Shown here piece by piece: positions 39,147-50,348 of a stretch of DNA of 64,000 nt. This DNA comes from Belnapia rosea (lineage in GTDB: Bacteria > Pseudomonadota > Alphaproteobacteria > Acetobacterales > Acetobacteraceae), in NCBI RefSeq assembly GCF_900101615.1, contig NZ_FMZX01000005.1, positions 1-64,000 of the forward strand, given 5' to 3'. Made by a program: the position numbers and the translations under genes. The first letter of the stretch is position 1; the number at the start of each line of letters is the position of its first letter. The notes beneath the pieces are model-generated. The model was not told where the DNA came from and made no database searches. It worked only from the letters and a program-made list of their open reading frames with translations.

Positions 39147-39920
39147 TCAATCGGCCGGGGCGTGCAGCCGCATCGCCACGGCCAGGGTGTCGAGCAGGGC
39201 GGCGGCGGGGGCGGCCCCGCGGGCGCCCATCGGCTGCGGGATGGCGCTCCAGCGCCCGGGGAAGGACTCGTCCAGCCGCGGCCCCAGTACGCGGGCGACG
39301 GCGAGGCCGATGACCAGCACATGCGCCGGCCGCAGCGGCGGCAGCAGCGGGCCATGGAAGCAGCGCCAGCTTTCGCGCAGCGCGGCGGCATGGGCGGCGG
39401 GCGGCAGCCGCTGGCCGCCGGGGCCGGCCACGGCCACCACCGAGGCATCGGTCAGCCAGATCCCCCGGTCGCGCAGCCGGCGCAGCAGGGCCAGCTTGGC
39501 GGCGAGCCGCCCGGTGGCCTGGGGGAAGGCGGCGCGGGTCGGTGGTGGGCTGCCTTCGACCAGGGCGAGCAGGCGCCAATACTGGCCGGTACCGGCATTG
39601 CGGGCGGCGGCGAGGCCGGGGACCAGGGACGGCTCGCCATAGGCCGGGCAGTAGAGATGGCGGCTGAAGCCGGCGGGGTGCGGCCAGCCCGGGGTGGGCA
39701 GCATGGGCGTCGCCAGCTCCTCCGCAGCGGTCGCCATATGGCTCTCGGCCAGCAGCAGCAGGCGAAGCCGGGGCGGGCGCCAGGCCTGACGCCAGGCCTC
39801 GGCGGCGAGGGCGGCCCCGGGCGGTTCCAGGCCCGGGCCGATGGCGGCGAGGGCGGCGGCAATTCTGTTCGCCGCGATCCCTTGACCCTCCCATAGTGGG
39901 AACCCCCATATCCCCGCCAT
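39147..39920 (-). CDS. Hypothetical protein, possibly uracil-DNA glycosylase-like fold
   Basis: A 257-residue protein. A central [13 protein letters not shown] segment and a later [14 protein letters not shown] recall the core strands of the uracil-DNA glycosylase superfamily, but I cannot confirm it. The ATG at 39920 sits in a CATG shared with the divergent copA start, and GGGGAGGGG lies about 10 bases upstream inside the copA coding sequence. So two genes start back to back with no intergenic DNA. 22 bases separate its stop from the protease start; probably an operon. Confidence 0.65.
   Translation of the reverse strand: MAGIWGFPLWEGQGIAANRIAAALAAIGPGLEPPGAALAAEAWRQAWRPPRLRLLLLAESHMATAAEELATPMLPTPGWPHPAGFSRHLYCPAYGEPSLVPGLAAARNAGTGQYWRLLALVEGSPPPTRAAFPQATGRLAAKLALLRRLRDRGIWLTDASVVAVAGPGGQRLPPAAHAAALRESWRCFHGPLLPPLRPAHVLVIGLAVARVLGPRLDESFPGRWSAIPQPMGARGAAPAAALLDTLAVAMRLHAPAD
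39882..39912 (+). promoter_or_regulatory. CueR-type copA promoter with 19-base spacer
   Basis: A -35 element TTGACC (39882-39887) and a -10-like CATATC (39907-39912) are 19 bases apart, the long spacing typical of MerR-family activated promoters. Between them lies a dyad TCCCA-TAG-TGGGA. The copA ATG is 7 bases after the -10, so transcription would start at or near the A of the ATG. Confidence 0.65.
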
Positions 39921-42255
39921 GCCCGAAGCACCCCTCCCCGCCACGCTCAGCCTGCCCATCGCGGGCATGACATGCGCCACCTGCGCCCAACGGGTGGAAC
40001 GCGCCCTCAGCCGCGTGCCGGGCGTGCTCGGCGCGCGGGTGAACCTGGCGACGGAGCGGGCCGCGGTCGAGGGCGGGGCGCCGCTGCCGGCGCTGGTCGA
40101 GGCCGTGACCCGGGCCGGCTATGCGGTGCCGGAGGCGCGCTTCGACCTCGGCATCGGCGGCATGACCTGCGCCACCTGCGCCGGGCGGGTGGAGCGGGCG
40201 CTCCGCCGCGTGCCGGGGGTGCTGGAGGCGCAGGTGAACCTCGCCTCGGAACGCGCCACGGTCCGCGCCGTGGCGGGGGTGGAGGCGGCGGCGCTGGGCG
40301 AGGCTATCCGCCGCGCCGGCTACGAATTGCGCGAAAGCACGCCGGAGCGGCGCGCCCCCGAGGGCGGGCGGGAGCGTCGGGACCTGCTGCTGGCTGCCCT
40401 TCTCAGCGCACCTTTCTTCCTCGGCATGATCGGGATGGCCTTCGGCCGGAACTGGATGCCGGGCGGCTGGGTGCAGCTGGCGCTGGCCGCGCCGGTGCAA
40501 TTCTGGCTCGGCGCCCGCTTCTACCGGGCCGGCTGGGCGGCGCTGCGGGCGGGCACGGGCAACATGGACCTGCTGGTGGCGCTCGGCACCAGCGCCGCCT
40601 TCGGCCTCTCGCTCTGGGGGCTGCTGCGGGGCTGGCACCATCTCTATTTCGAGGCGAGCGCGGTCGTCATCCTCTTCATCCTGCTCGGCAAGTATCTCGA
40701 GGCGCGGGCGCGGCGGGCGACCGGCGCGGCGATCGAGGCGCTGCTGGCGCTGCGGCCGCAGGTGGCCCGCCGGCTCGCCGCCGATGGACGGGAGGAGGAG
40801 GTGCCGGCGGCGGCGCTCGCGGTCGGCGACCGGGTGGTGGTGCGGCCCGGCGAGCGCATCCCGGCCGATGGCGTGGTGCGCGAGGGCGAGGCGGGCGTCG
40901 ACGAGAGCGCGCTGACCGGCGAGAGCCGCGCGGTGGAGCGGGGCCCCGGCGGCAAGGTCGCCACCGGCACCGTCGCCCTCGACGGGCGGCTGGTGGTGGA
41001 GGTGCGGGCGGTCGGCGCCGAGACGGTGCTGGCGCGCACCGCCGCGCTGGTCGCCGCCGCCCAGGCCAGCCGGGCCCCGGTGCAGCGGCTGGTGGACCGG
41101 GTGAGCGCCGTCTTCGTGCCGGTGGTGATCGGCATCGCCGCCCTCACCCTGGTCGGCTGGCTGCTGGCCGGTGCCGGGGCGGAGGCGGCGGTGCTGCGGG
41201 CCGTCGCCGTGCTGGTGATCGCCTGCCCCTGCGCGCTCGGCCTCGCCACGCCCGCCGCCATCATGGCGGGGACGGGTGCTGCGGCGCGGGCCGGCATCCT
41301 CATCCGCGACGCGGAGGCGATCGAGCGGGCGGGGGCGATCGACCTGGTCGCCTTCGACAAGACGGGCACGCTGACCGAGGGTCGGCCGCGGCTGGCGGCG
41401 GTGCGGACGGCGCCGGGCGTCACCGAGGCGGAGGCGCTGCGGCTGGCGGCCGCGCTGCAGGCGGGCAGCGAGCACCCGCTGGCCCGCGCCGTGCTGGAGC
41501 GGGCGGGCGGCGCGGTGCCGCCGGTCGCGGAGTTCCGGGCGCTGCCCGGGCGCGGCGTCTCCGGCATGGTCGAGGGCCGGACGCTGCTGCTCGGCAGCCC
41601 GCGCCTGCTGGCCGAGAGCGGTGCCGATGCGGCCGGCCTGGCGGCGGCGGAGACATTCACGCCGGCCTGGCTGATCGAGGCGGGCCCGCAGCCACGGGTG
41701 CTGGCGCTGCTCGGCTTCGAGGATGCGGAGCGGCCGGGCGCCGCCCCGGCCATCGCCGAGCTTGGCGAGCTCGGGGTGCGGGCGGCGATGCTGAGCGGCG
41801 ACAGCCCGGCCGTCGCCGGGGCCATGGCCGCGCGGCTCGGCATCGCCGAGGTGGCGGCCGGGCTGCTGCCGGCGGACAAGGCGGAGCGCGTGGCCGCCTG
41901 GCGCGCGACAGGGCAGCGGGTCGCCATGGTGGGCGACGGGGTGAACGACGCGCCGGCGCTCGCCGCGGCCGATCTCGGCATCGCCATGGGCTCGGGCACC
42001 GACATCGCCATCCAGGCGGCGGGGATCACCCTGCTGCGGAGCGACCCGGCCCTGGTGCCGGCGGCGCTGCAGGTCACGCGGCGGACGCTGCGGACCATCC
42101 GGCAGAATCTCGGCTGGGCCTTCGGCTACAACCTGATCGGCCTGCCACTGGCGGCCTTCGGCCTGCTCTCCCCCATGCTGGCGGGGGCTGCCATGGCCTT
42201 CTCCTCGGTCTCCGTATTGGCCAATGCGTTGCGCCTGGCGAGGTGGCGGCCATGA
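39919..42255 (+). CDS. copA: Cu(I)-exporting P1B-type ATPase CopA
   Basis: A 778-residue inner-membrane copper pump. It has two N-terminal heavy-metal-associated domains with GMTCATC motifs (C19/C22 and C84/C87), the membrane metal site CPC at 436-438, the phosphorylated aspartate D480 in DKTGT, and the [10 protein letters not shown] hinge. It overlaps cueR by ATGA. No ribosome site precedes the ATG, consistent with a leaderless mRNA. A long alternative frame at 39972-42653 is a shadow. Confidence 0.97.
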   Translation: MPEAPLPATLSLPIAGMTCATCAQRVERALSRVPGVLGARVNLATERAAVEGGAPLPALVEAVTRAGYAVPEARFDLGIGGMTCATCAGRVERALRRVPGVLEAQVNLASERATVRAVAGVEAAALGEAIRRAGYELRESTPERRAPEGGRERRDLLLAALLSAPFFLGMIGMAFGRNWMPGGWVQLALAAPVQFWLGARFYRAGWAALRAGTGNMDLLVALGTSAAFGLSLWGLLRGWHHLYFEASAVVILFILLGKYLEARARRATGAAIEALLALRPQVARRLAADGREEEVPAAALAVGDRVVVRPGERIPADGVVREGEAGVDESALTGESRAVERGPGGKVATGTVALDGRLVVEVRAVGAETVLARTAALVAAAQASRAPVQRLVDRVSAVFVPVVIGIAALTLVGWLLAGAGAEAAVLRAVAVLVIACPCALGLATPAAIMAGTGAAARAGILIRDAEAIERAGAIDLVAFDKTGTLTEGRPRLAAVRTAPGVTEAEALRLAAALQAGSEHPLARAVLERAGGAVPPVAEFRALPGRGVSGMVEGRTLLLGSPRLLAESGADAAGLAAAETFTPAWLIEAGPQPRVLALLGFEDAERPGAAPAIAELGELGVRAAMLSGDSPAVAGAMAARLGIAEVAAGLLPADKAERVAAWRATGQRVAMVGDGVNDAPALAAADLGIAMGSGTDIAIQAAGITLLRSDPALVPAALQVTRRTLRTIRQNLGWAFGYNLIGLPLAAFGLLSPMLAGAAMAFSSVSVLANALRLARWRP

Positions 42256-42653
42256 GCTGCACGATCGGCGAGGCCTCGAAGGCCTCCGGCGTCTCGGAGA
42301 AGATGATCCGACACTACGAGGCTATCGGCCTGCTGCGGCCGCTGCGGGAGGCGAATGGCTACCGCCGCTACGGCGAGGCCGACATCGCCGTGCTGCGCTT
42401 CATCCGCCATGCCCGCGACCTCGCCTTCCCGCTCGAGGAGGTGCGGCGGCTGCTCACCCTCTGGCAGGACCGGGGGCGGGCGAGCGCCGAGGTCCGGGCC
42501 ATTGCCCTCGCCCATGTCGCGGCGCTGGAGGAGAAGGCACAGAGCCTCCAGCGCATGGCCGAGAGCCTCCGTCACCTGGCCGCGCATTGCCACGGCGATG
42601 CGCGGCCCGACTGCCCCATCCTCGATGGTCTGGAAGGAAAGACATCATGCTGA
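42252..42653 (+). CDS. cueR: CueR-like MerR copper regulator
   Basis: A 133-residue MerR-family activator that senses Cu(I). The HTH is at about 3-40 ([21 protein letters not shown]), followed by a dimerisation helix. The metal-binding pair C113 and C121 has the CX7C spacing of CueR (CHGDARPDC). It is encoded inside the operon it should control, between copA and copZ, and overlaps both. Confidence 0.93.
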   Translation: MSCTIGEASKASGVSEKMIRHYEAIGLLRPLREANGYRRYGEADIAVLRFIRHARDLAFPLEEVRRLLTLWQDRGRASAEVRAIALAHVAALEEKAQSLQRMAESLRHLAAHCHGDARPDCPILDGLEGKTSC

Positions 42654-42847
42654 CCCTGCAAGTCGAAGGCATGAGCTGCGGCCATTGCGTCCGCGCCGTG
42701 ACCGAGGCGATCCGCACGCTGGACCCGAAGGCGGAGGTCCAGGTGGACCTCGCGGCCGGAACGGTGCGGGCCGAGACGGCGGCGGCGCCCCGGGCCGTCG
42801 CCGCCGCCGTGGAGGAGGAGGGCTACAAGGTTCTCTCGGGTGCCTGA
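42647..42847 (+). CDS. copZ: Copper chaperone CopZ
   Basis: A 66-residue HMA-domain metallochaperone with the Cu(I) site MSCGHC (C11, C14). It delivers copper to CopA. The ATG at 42647 has GGAAGGAAAG upstream and overlaps the cueR stop by seven bases. Confidence 0.95.
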   Translation: MLTLQVEGMSCGHCVRAVTEAIRTLDPKAEVQVDLAAGTVRAETAAAPRAVAAAVEEEGYKVLSGA

Positions 42848-42917
42848 CCTGGGCGCTTGACCTGGGCGGCCGGGCGGGGGATCACCCCCGCCTCATCCGA
42901 TCCACGGTCCCATCGCC

Positions 42918-43919
<1,002 letters not shown>

Positions 43920-43992
43920 GTCGCCGCTCAAGCCCGATGTGATCCCGGGCCCGGATCGCGGGCCGGGGCCAGGGCGTGCTAGAGCGCGGCGC

Positions 43993-44580
43993 ATGAACAT
44001 CCTTGCCCGCCGCACCCTGCTCGCCGCGCTCGCGGCCCTGCCCTTCATTCCCGCTGCACAGGCGCAGACGGCGCCGATCGAGCGGCTGAACGCCGCCCTG
44101 CTCGACGTCATGCGCAATGCCCGCAGCCTCGGCGTGCGCGGGCGGGAGCAGCGGCTGCGGCCGGTGATGGAACAGGTCTTCAACCTGCCGGCGATGACGC
44201 GCATTGCCGTCGGCCCCTCCTGGACGGGCTTCTCCCCGGCCGACCAGCAGGCGCTGGTCGCCGCCTTCAGCGACTGGTCCATCGCCACCTATGCCAACCG
44301 CTTCGACGGCTATGGCGGGGAGAGCTTCGAGATCCAGGGCAGCACGGCGCGGCCGAATGGCGACCAGCTGGTGAACACCCGCATCGTCCGGCCGAACGAT
44401 CAGCCGGTGCAGATCAACTACCTGCTGCGCGAGGGCCGCATCGTCGATGTGTACCTGACCGGCACCATCAGCGAGCTGGCCAGCCGGCGCTCCGAATTCG
44501 CCGGCCTGCTGCGGGATGGCGGGGCGCAGCGGCTGGTGGCCGAGCTGCGCCGCCGCACCGCGGACGCCCTTCGCGGCTGA
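43993..44580 (+). CDS. MlaC/Ttg2-family phospholipid-binding protein
   Basis: A 195-residue periplasmic protein with a signal peptide (RTLLAALAALPFIPAAQAQ) and an MlaC-like domain (MEQVFNLPAMTRIAVGPSW and RNSEF-like LVNTRIVRPNDQPVQINYLLREG). Proteins of this family carry phospholipids between membranes; the hopanoid-associated HpnM belongs here too. Start ATG at 43993. The stop abuts the convergent TolC-like gene without any gap. Confidence 0.85.
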   Translation: MNILARRTLLAALAALPFIPAAQAQTAPIERLNAALLDVMRNARSLGVRGREQRLRPVMEQVFNLPAMTRIAVGPSWTGFSPADQQALVAAFSDWSIATYANRFDGYGGESFEIQGSTARPNGDQLVNTRIVRPNDQPVQINYLLREGRIVDVYLTGTISELASRRSEFAGLLRDGGAQRLVAELRRRTADALRG

Positions 44581-45837
44581 TCAGATGCCGGGCGCGTAGC
44601 CGAGCGCCTGGTTGAGGCGCGATCTGGCGCGGCCGAGCTGCACCGCGGAGCGGGCCTCGGCCCCCGCCGCCTCGAGCTGGAGCTGGCGGACGCGGTAGAG
44701 GTCGAAGATGCCGGTCTCGCCAGCGCGGAAGGCGCGGCGGGCGGTGTCGAGCTGCTGGTTGGCGACCGAGAGGCGCTGGCGGGCCAGCCGCGTCGCCTCC
44801 TCGGCGGCCCGCAGCGCCTGCTCGGCGGCCAGGACGGCGGCCGATACCAGCCGGCGCTGCTGGGCGAGCACGGCCGTCGCGCGGGTGATATCGGCCTCGG
44901 CGGCGGCGCGGCGGGGGGCATTGCGCGCCTCGGTTGCCAGCGGCACCCGCAGGCGCAGCCCGAGCGAGACGCCCTGCTCCGTCACGTTGCCGCTCTGGCT
45001 CTGGCCAAAGAGGCCGAGTTCCGGGTTGTCGCGCTGCGTCGCGGCCACCAGCCGGGCCTGGGCCTCCGCATTGGCGAGGCTTGCCTGGGCCGCGGCCAGC
45101 AGCGGGTGCTGCACGCGGCGCGGCGCCGGTGCCTCCTGCGGGAGGTCGGGCTCGGCGCCGCCGGTCAACGTGGCGTAGGTGGCCCGGGCGGCGATCAGCG
45201 CCGCCTCGGCCTCGGAGAGGGCGAGCTCCGCCGCCAGGGTCTCGTTCTGCGCCAGCAGGCTGTCCGAGGGTGGGATGTCGCCGAACTCTGCGCGCCGGGC
45301 GACGTCACGGGCGATGTCGCGCGCGGTCGCCAGCCGGTCGCGGGCCAGCTGCTGCTCGCGCGCGGCCAGGGCGGCGTTCCACCAGTATTCGCGCAGCAGG
45401 CCGGCGATTTCGAGCCGGCGCTGGGTAAGCTGCCCCTCCACCTCGGCGACGCCGGTGGTGACGGTGTTGCCGAAGGCGCTGCGCTGGCCGGGCAGCCAGA
45501 GCGGGGCGCCCACCTCCAGGTCGAATTGCAGCGCCTCGCGGGGGCCGCGGGTATCGGTGCGCCAGGCGCCGCTGACAACGGGGGAGCCGGCGATCGGCGA
45601 GCGCACCGTGGCGCTGCGGGCCGCGACGGCGCCACGCTGGGCGGCAAGGCTGCGGCTGGCGGCGTCGAGCGTCACCGCCTGGTCGAGATGGCGGCCGAAG
45701 AGGGTCTGGTCGCCGCCCCTCTGCGGAAGCGGCCGCGACGGGGGCTGGGGTTGGGCCTGGGCCCAGGAGGAGACGAGCAGCATGGCCATCAGGGCCAGCG
45801 CCTGAAGCATCAGGATCGGACGCATCGCTGTCATCAC
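44581..45837 (-). CDS. TolC-family outer membrane channel of metal efflux (CzcC-like)
   Basis: A 418-residue exported protein with a signal peptide (LALMAMLLVSSWAQAQ) and two OEP-type helical/coiled regions (about 150-230 and 320-405, rich in Ala, Arg, Glu). It forms the outer membrane exit of the tripartite pump. It overlaps the RND gene by ATGA and is last in the adaptor-RND-channel operon. Confidence 0.9.
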   Translation of the reverse strand: MMTAMRPILMLQALALMAMLLVSSWAQAQPQPPSRPLPQRGGDQTLFGRHLDQAVTLDAASRSLAAQRGAVAARSATVRSPIAGSPVVSGAWRTDTRGPREALQFDLEVGAPLWLPGQRSAFGNTVTTGVAEVEGQLTQRRLEIAGLLREYWWNAALAAREQQLARDRLATARDIARDVARRAEFGDIPPSDSLLAQNETLAAELALSEAEAALIAARATYATLTGGAEPDLPQEAPAPRRVQHPLLAAAQASLANAEAQARLVAATQRDNPELGLFGQSQSGNVTEQGVSLGLRLRVPLATEARNAPRRAAAEADITRATAVLAQQRRLVSAAVLAAEQALRAAEEATRLARQRLSVANQQLDTARRAFRAGETGIFDLYRVRQLQLEAAGAEARSAVQLGRARSRLNQALGYAPGI

Positions 45838-48800
45838 TCCGCTGGAGCCTGCCCCGGCAGCGGCAGGACTGGCTGTTCCGGCCTCCGCTCACCCTCCGCC
45901 ATGGCCGATTTCGGCAGGGCGAAGCGGGCATAAAGGATCGGCAGCAGCACCAGGGTCAAGACCGTTGCGGTGACAAGGCCGCCGATCACCACGATGGCCA
46001 GCGGGCGCTGGATCTCGGCGCCGGGGCCGGTGGCGAAGAGGAAGGGCACCAGGCCGAAGGCGGCGATGGTGGCCGTCAGGATCACCGGCGTCATCCGCCG
46101 CTTCGCCCCCTCTCGCACCGCATCGGCCAGCGCCAGCCCCTCCTCCGCGATCAGGCGGTTGATGTAGGAGACCAGCACGACGCCATTCAGCACGGCGATG
46201 CCGACCAGGGCAATGAAGCCGACCGAGGCCGGCACCGAGAGGAACTCGCCCGAGAGCCAGAGCGCGACCACGCCGCCGATGGCCGCGAAGGGCACGTTGC
46301 AGAACACGAGGGCCGCCTGCCGCGCCGAGCCGAAGGTGAAATAGAGCAGCAGGAAGATCATGCCGAGCGCGATGGGCACGACGATGGCGAGCCGGGCCGA
46401 GGCGCGCTGCTGGTTCTCGAACTGCCCGCCCCACTCCATGCGGTAGCCGGGCGGCAGCTCCACCCGCTCGCGCACCGCCGCCTGCGCCTCGGCGACGAAG
46501 CCGACGAGGTCCCGCCCGCGGACATTGGCGAGGATGGTGGCGTAGCGCTGCGTGCCCTCGCGGATCACCTGGATCGGCCCCTCCTCCTCGGCGATGCGGG
46601 CGACCTGGGAGAGCGCCACGGTGCGCCCGCCCGGCAGGGCAAGCGTCAGCCGCTGCAGGTCGGTGGCCGAGCGGCGCAGGCTGCCCTCGCCACGCAGCAT
46701 CAGCGGGATGCGGCGCTCCTGCTCCAGCACCAGCCCCATGTCGCGGCCATCGACCCAGACGCGCAGCGCCTGCTGCACGTCCCGCACGTTGAGGCCGAGC
46801 CGGCCGGCGGCGAAACGGTCGATCTCGACGCGGAGATATTTCATCCCCTCGTTGCGCAGGGCGAAGACCTCGGAGGAGCCGGGGATGCCCTGCACCACCT
46901 CCTCCACCTGCCGGGCGATCTTGTTCAGCTCGCCTATGGAGTAGCCGAAGACCTTCACCACCACGTCGCCGCGGGCGCCGATGATCATCTCCTGCACGCG
47001 CATGTCGATGGGCTGGTTCACGGCGTAGGAGATGCCGGGGAATCCATCGAGCACCTTGCGCACCTCGTCGATGACGAAGTCGCGGTTCTTCTTGTCGCGC
47101 CACTCCTCGCGCGGGGCGATGGTGAGGAAGAAGTCGCTGTCGTTCAGTCCGACCGGGTCGATGCCGAGCTCGTCGGCGCCGGCACGGCCCATGATGCCGC
47201 GCACCTCCGGCACGCGATGCATGATCTCGCGCTGGAGCAGCAGGTCGGATTCCGCCGCCTGCTCGACATTGATGGTCGGGTGCTTGCGCAGCGTGATGAC
47301 CGGCGTGCCCTCATCCATCACCGGCATGAAGGTGGAGCCGATGCGGCCGAAGAGGAAGACGGCGAGGCCGAGGCCCGCCAGCGCCGAGCCGCCCACCTTG
47401 AGCGGGTTCTTCATCGCCCAGGCGAGGAAGGGGTCGTAGACCGCATGCAGCCGGCGGACGAGCCAGGGCTCCTTCGCATGGCCGCCCGCCTTCAGCACCG
47501 ACGCCGCGAGCGCCGGGACGACGGTGAGGGAGATCAGCAGCGCCGCGCAGAGCGCGAAGATGATGGTCAGCGCCACCGGGCCGAAGAGCCGCCCTTCCAG
47601 CCCCTGCAGCGAGAGCAGCGGGACGAAGACGGTGACGATGATGACGACGCCGGAGACCAGCGGCACCGCCACCTCCCGCACCGCCTCGAGCGTCGCCTGG
47701 GAGCGGGCCTTCAGGCTCGGCTTGCCCTCCATCCCCGCCAGGCGATGCGCGACGTTCTCCACCACCACCACGGCGCAATCGACCAGGAGGCCGATGGCGA
47801 TGGCGAGGCCGCCGAGCGACATGATGTTGGCCGAGAGGCCATAGAGCGACATCACCCCGAATGTGGACAGCACCGAGAGCGGCAGGGCGAGCGAGACGAC
47901 GAGCGCCGCGCGGAGGTTGCCGAGGAAGAGGATCAGCAGGACCACCACCAGGGCGATGGCCTCCAGCAGCACCTTCTGGACGGTCCAGACCGCCTTCTCG
48001 ATCAGGTCGTTCCGGTCGTAGAAGATGCTGATCTTCACGCCCTCGGGCAGTGTCTTCTGGATCTCGTCCAGCTTGGCGGTGACGCCGTTGACCACGGTGC
48101 GCGCATTGGCGCCGCGCAGCCCGAGCACGATGCCCCAGACCGCCTCCCCCTCACCATTGCGGGTGACGACGCCGTTGCGGGCCAGCGCGCCGAAGCGGAC
48201 ATCCGCAATGTCGCCGACACGGACGACGCCGGTCGGGTGGGAGACGACGACGATGGCGCGGATATCCTCGAGCGTGCGGATGCGGCCCTCGGCGCGCACC
48301 AGCAGCGCCTCCTCCCCGTCCTGCACGCGGCCGGCGCCGTCGTTGCGGTTGTTCTGGCCGAGCACCTCGGCCAGCATGGCGCTGGTGATGCCGCGCGCGG
48401 CCATGGCCGCCGGGTCGGGCGCCACCTCATAGGTGCGGACATGGCCACCGAGGGTGTTGACGTCGGCCACACCCGGCAGGCCGCGGAGTTGCGGCCGGAT
48501 CACCCAGTCGAGCAGCGTGCGGCGCTGCATGGGCGAGAGCGTGCCGCCCTCCAGCGTGAACATCAGCATCTCGCCGAGCGGCGTGATGACCGGCGCGAGG
48601 CCGCCGGAGACGCCGTCGGGGAACTGGCTCTCCAGGTCGTCGAGGCGCTGGTCCACCTGGGTGCGGGCCCAGTAGATGTCCGTCCCCGGCGCGAATTCGA
48701 AGGTCATCAGCGCCGTCCCGTAGCGGGTGACGGAGCGGATGCTGGCGAGGCCGGGGATGCCCTTCATCGCCAGCTCGACCGGGTTGGTCACCTGGGTCTC

Positions 48801-48983
48801 GAGCTCCTCCGGCGGCAGGCCGGGCGCCTGCATGGCGATCAGCACCTGGGTCGGCGAGACATCGGGGAAGGCATCGATCGGCAGCTTGCGGTAGGCATCG
48901 ATGCCCCAGGCGATCAGGCCGAGGGTCGCGAGCATGACGATCAGGCGCTGGCGCAGCGCCAGGCCAACGAGGCGCAACAGCAT
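45834..48983 (-). CDS. Heavy-metal RND efflux pump (CzcA/CusA family)
   Basis: A 1049-residue inner-membrane proton antiporter of the HME-RND family, with twelve membrane segments and two large periplasmic loops. The opening GIDAYRKLPIDAFPDVSPTQV is diagnostic. In TM4, AIAIGLLVDCAVVVVEN keeps the second Asp and the Glu of the CzcA proton relay but has Ala for the first Asp, as I recall for CusA. The CusA methionine motif MPST is not seen. Substrate remains open (divalent metals likely). Confidence 0.92.
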   Translation of the reverse strand: MLLRLVGLALRQRLIVMLATLGLIAWGIDAYRKLPIDAFPDVSPTQVLIAMQAPGLPPEELETQVTNPVELAMKGIPGLASIRSVTRYGTALMTFEFAPGTDIYWARTQVDQRLDDLESQFPDGVSGGLAPVITPLGEMLMFTLEGGTLSPMQRRTLLDWVIRPQLRGLPGVADVNTLGGHVRTYEVAPDPAAMAARGITSAMLAEVLGQNNRNDGAGRVQDGEEALLVRAEGRIRTLEDIRAIVVVSHPTGVVRVGDIADVRFGALARNGVVTRNGEGEAVWGIVLGLRGANARTVVNGVTAKLDEIQKTLPEGVKISIFYDRNDLIEKAVWTVQKVLLEAIALVVVLLILFLGNLRAALVVSLALPLSVLSTFGVMSLYGLSANIMSLGGLAIAIGLLVDCAVVVVENVAHRLAGMEGKPSLKARSQATLEAVREVAVPLVSGVVIIVTVFVPLLSLQGLEGRLFGPVALTIIFALCAALLISLTVVPALAASVLKAGGHAKEPWLVRRLHAVYDPFLAWAMKNPLKVGGSALAGLGLAVFLFGRIGSTFMPVMDEGTPVITLRKHPTINVEQAAESDLLLQREIMHRVPEVRGIMGRAGADELGIDPVGLNDSDFFLTIAPREEWRDKKNRDFVIDEVRKVLDGFPGISYAVNQPIDMRVQEMIIGARGDVVVKVFGYSIGELNKIARQVEEVVQGIPGSSEVFALRNEGMKYLRVEIDRFAAGRLGLNVRDVQQALRVWVDGRDMGLVLEQERRIPLMLRGEGSLRRSATDLQRLTLALPGGRTVALSQVARIAEEEGPIQVIREGTQRYATILANVRGRDLVGFVAEAQAAVRERVELPPGYRMEWGGQFENQQRASARLAIVVPIALGMIFLLLYFTFGSARQAALVFCNVPFAAIGGVVALWLSGEFLSVPASVGFIALVGIAVLNGVVLVSYINRLIAEEGLALADAVREGAKRRMTPVILTATIAAFGLVPFLFATGPGAEIQRPLAIVVIGGLVTATVLTLVLLPILYARFALPKSAMAEGERRPEQPVLPLPGQAPAE

Positions 48984-48989
48984 GTACGG

Positions 48990-50129
48990 TCAGCCCCCGT
49001 AGACTTCGGTAAGTTCGGCCAACAGCGAGAGGATGCCGCGCGTCGCCACCTGGTCCTCGGCGGTGAGGCTGGCGCGGATGGAGACGGTGCTCGCGGTCTC
49101 GGCGATCACCACCACCGGCCGGGCGCGGAAGCCCTGCGAGCTGCGGACGAAGACCCAGGACTGGCCGGCATGCCGCACCACGGACCCCGATGGCAGGCGC
49201 CATTGCGGGGTGCCGTTGGGCCGCAGCGCCACGCTCGCCGAGACCACCTGGCCGGGGCGCAGCGCCTCGGCGCCGTCCGAGACCTCGACCACGGCGGCGA
49301 GCGACTGGGTGTTGGGATCGACGCTGCGGCCAAGGCGGACCACCTCGCCCTGGGCCGGCGTGCCGGGGACGGCGACGCGGGTGCCGGGCACGATGGCATT
49401 CGCCTGCGCCAGCGGCAGCTGCAGGGTGATCCAGAGCGGGTCGAGCTGGGCGATGCTGAAGAGCGGCGCGGCAGGGGCGATGCGCTCGCCGGCGGTGGTA
49501 CGGACCTCGAGGACGACGCCATCGGCCGGCGCGCTGACGGTCAGCGCCGGGACCATGCGGCGCTGGTCGCGGACGGCGCGGATATCGACCTCCGCCATGC
49601 CGAGCAGGGCGAGCATCTGCTCGCGCTCCTGCAGGGTGGTGCGGGCATAATCGTAATCGGCGCGGGTGGTGAGCAGGCGGCGCTCGGCGATGATTCGCTC
49701 GCGGTGCATCTGCTCGTCCCGGCGCAGCTTCTCGGCGGCGAGGCGCTCGGCGGACAGCGCCTGGAGGTAGGTGCGTTGCGCCTCGAGCAGGTCGGTGCTG
49801 CGGAGCCGGGCAATGGGCTGGCCCGCCTTCACCGGCTCGTTCGGCGCGACCAGCACCGCCTCCACCAGGCCGGCGGCCGGCGCAGCGACGACGCGGAGTT
49901 GCTGAGGCGGGACGCTGACGGTGCCGGGCAGGATGGTCTGGGTGGTGCCAGCCTCCGCCTCGACGCGCGTGATCTCGATACCGGCGGCGCGGTACTGGCG
50001 CTCGTCGATGCGGATCTGCACCTCGTTCGGCGCCGGTTCGGCCGCATGGGCCAGGAGAGGCACCAGCAGCAGGAGCGGCGCCAGGGCGCGCGCGACAAAG
50101 GGCGCGCCAAAAGCAATTCGCACAGTCAT
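48990..50129 (-). CDS. Periplasmic adaptor of metal RND pump (CzcB-like)
   Basis: A 379-residue membrane-fusion protein with an N-terminal signal (LAPLLLLVPLLAHAAEP), a lipoyl/barrel-sandwich domain (APNEPVKAGQPIARL), a helical hairpin (about 115-180) and beta-barrel domains. Six bases separate it from the RND gene. The ATG at 50129 with GGAGGC close upstream is preferred to 50201. No metal-binding His-rich extension is seen. Confidence 0.9.
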   Translation of the reverse strand: MTVRIAFGAPFVARALAPLLLLVPLLAHAAEPAPNEVQIRIDERQYRAAGIEITRVEAEAGTTQTILPGTVSVPPQQLRVVAAPAAGLVEAVLVAPNEPVKAGQPIARLRSTDLLEAQRTYLQALSAERLAAEKLRRDEQMHRERIIAERRLLTTRADYDYARTTLQEREQMLALLGMAEVDIRAVRDQRRMVPALTVSAPADGVVLEVRTTAGERIAPAAPLFSIAQLDPLWITLQLPLAQANAIVPGTRVAVPGTPAQGEVVRLGRSVDPNTQSLAAVVEVSDGAEALRPGQVVSASVALRPNGTPQWRLPSGSVVRHAGQSWVFVRSSQGFRARPVVVIAETASTVSIRASLTAEDQVATRGILSLLAELTEVYGG

Positions 50130-50272
50130 AGCCTCCGATGGGACGGGAGGCGCACGGCTCAGCGCCCGGTTGCGCGCAGGCCGCCGGGGGCGGTAGCGCA
50201 TCGGCTCAACAGGCCCCCATATACAAGGAGGCGTGCCACCTTGATGTGGTCTACAGCGCCGGCCGACCCAGT

Positions 50273-50299
50273 GAAAATGGACAAATTGTAAGAATTTTC
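50273..50299. promoter_or_regulatory. AT-rich inverted repeat between RND operon and SDR gene
   Basis: GAAAAT (50273-50278) and ATTTTC (50294-50299) flank a partly symmetrical AT-rich centre. It lies in the 219-base divergent region between the adaptor gene and the SDR gene, which has no reading frame of note. The base composition is unlike the surroundings, as expected for an operator or promoter. Confidence 0.35.
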
Positions 50300-50348
50300 A
50301 ATCCCTGGCCGCACAGGTCCTTATCACGCCCGCGCGAAGGAGACATGC

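Noticed and set aside
39972-42653. 893-residue frame overlapping copA
   Set aside because: It is a +2 shadow of copA with Gly/Arg/Ala composition. Only its last 133 codons, from 42252, are real (cueR).
47217-50291. 1024-residue plus-strand frame
   Set aside because: Antisense to the RND pump and adaptor genes, which have clear family motifs; the frame is a His/Asp/Arg-rich shadow.
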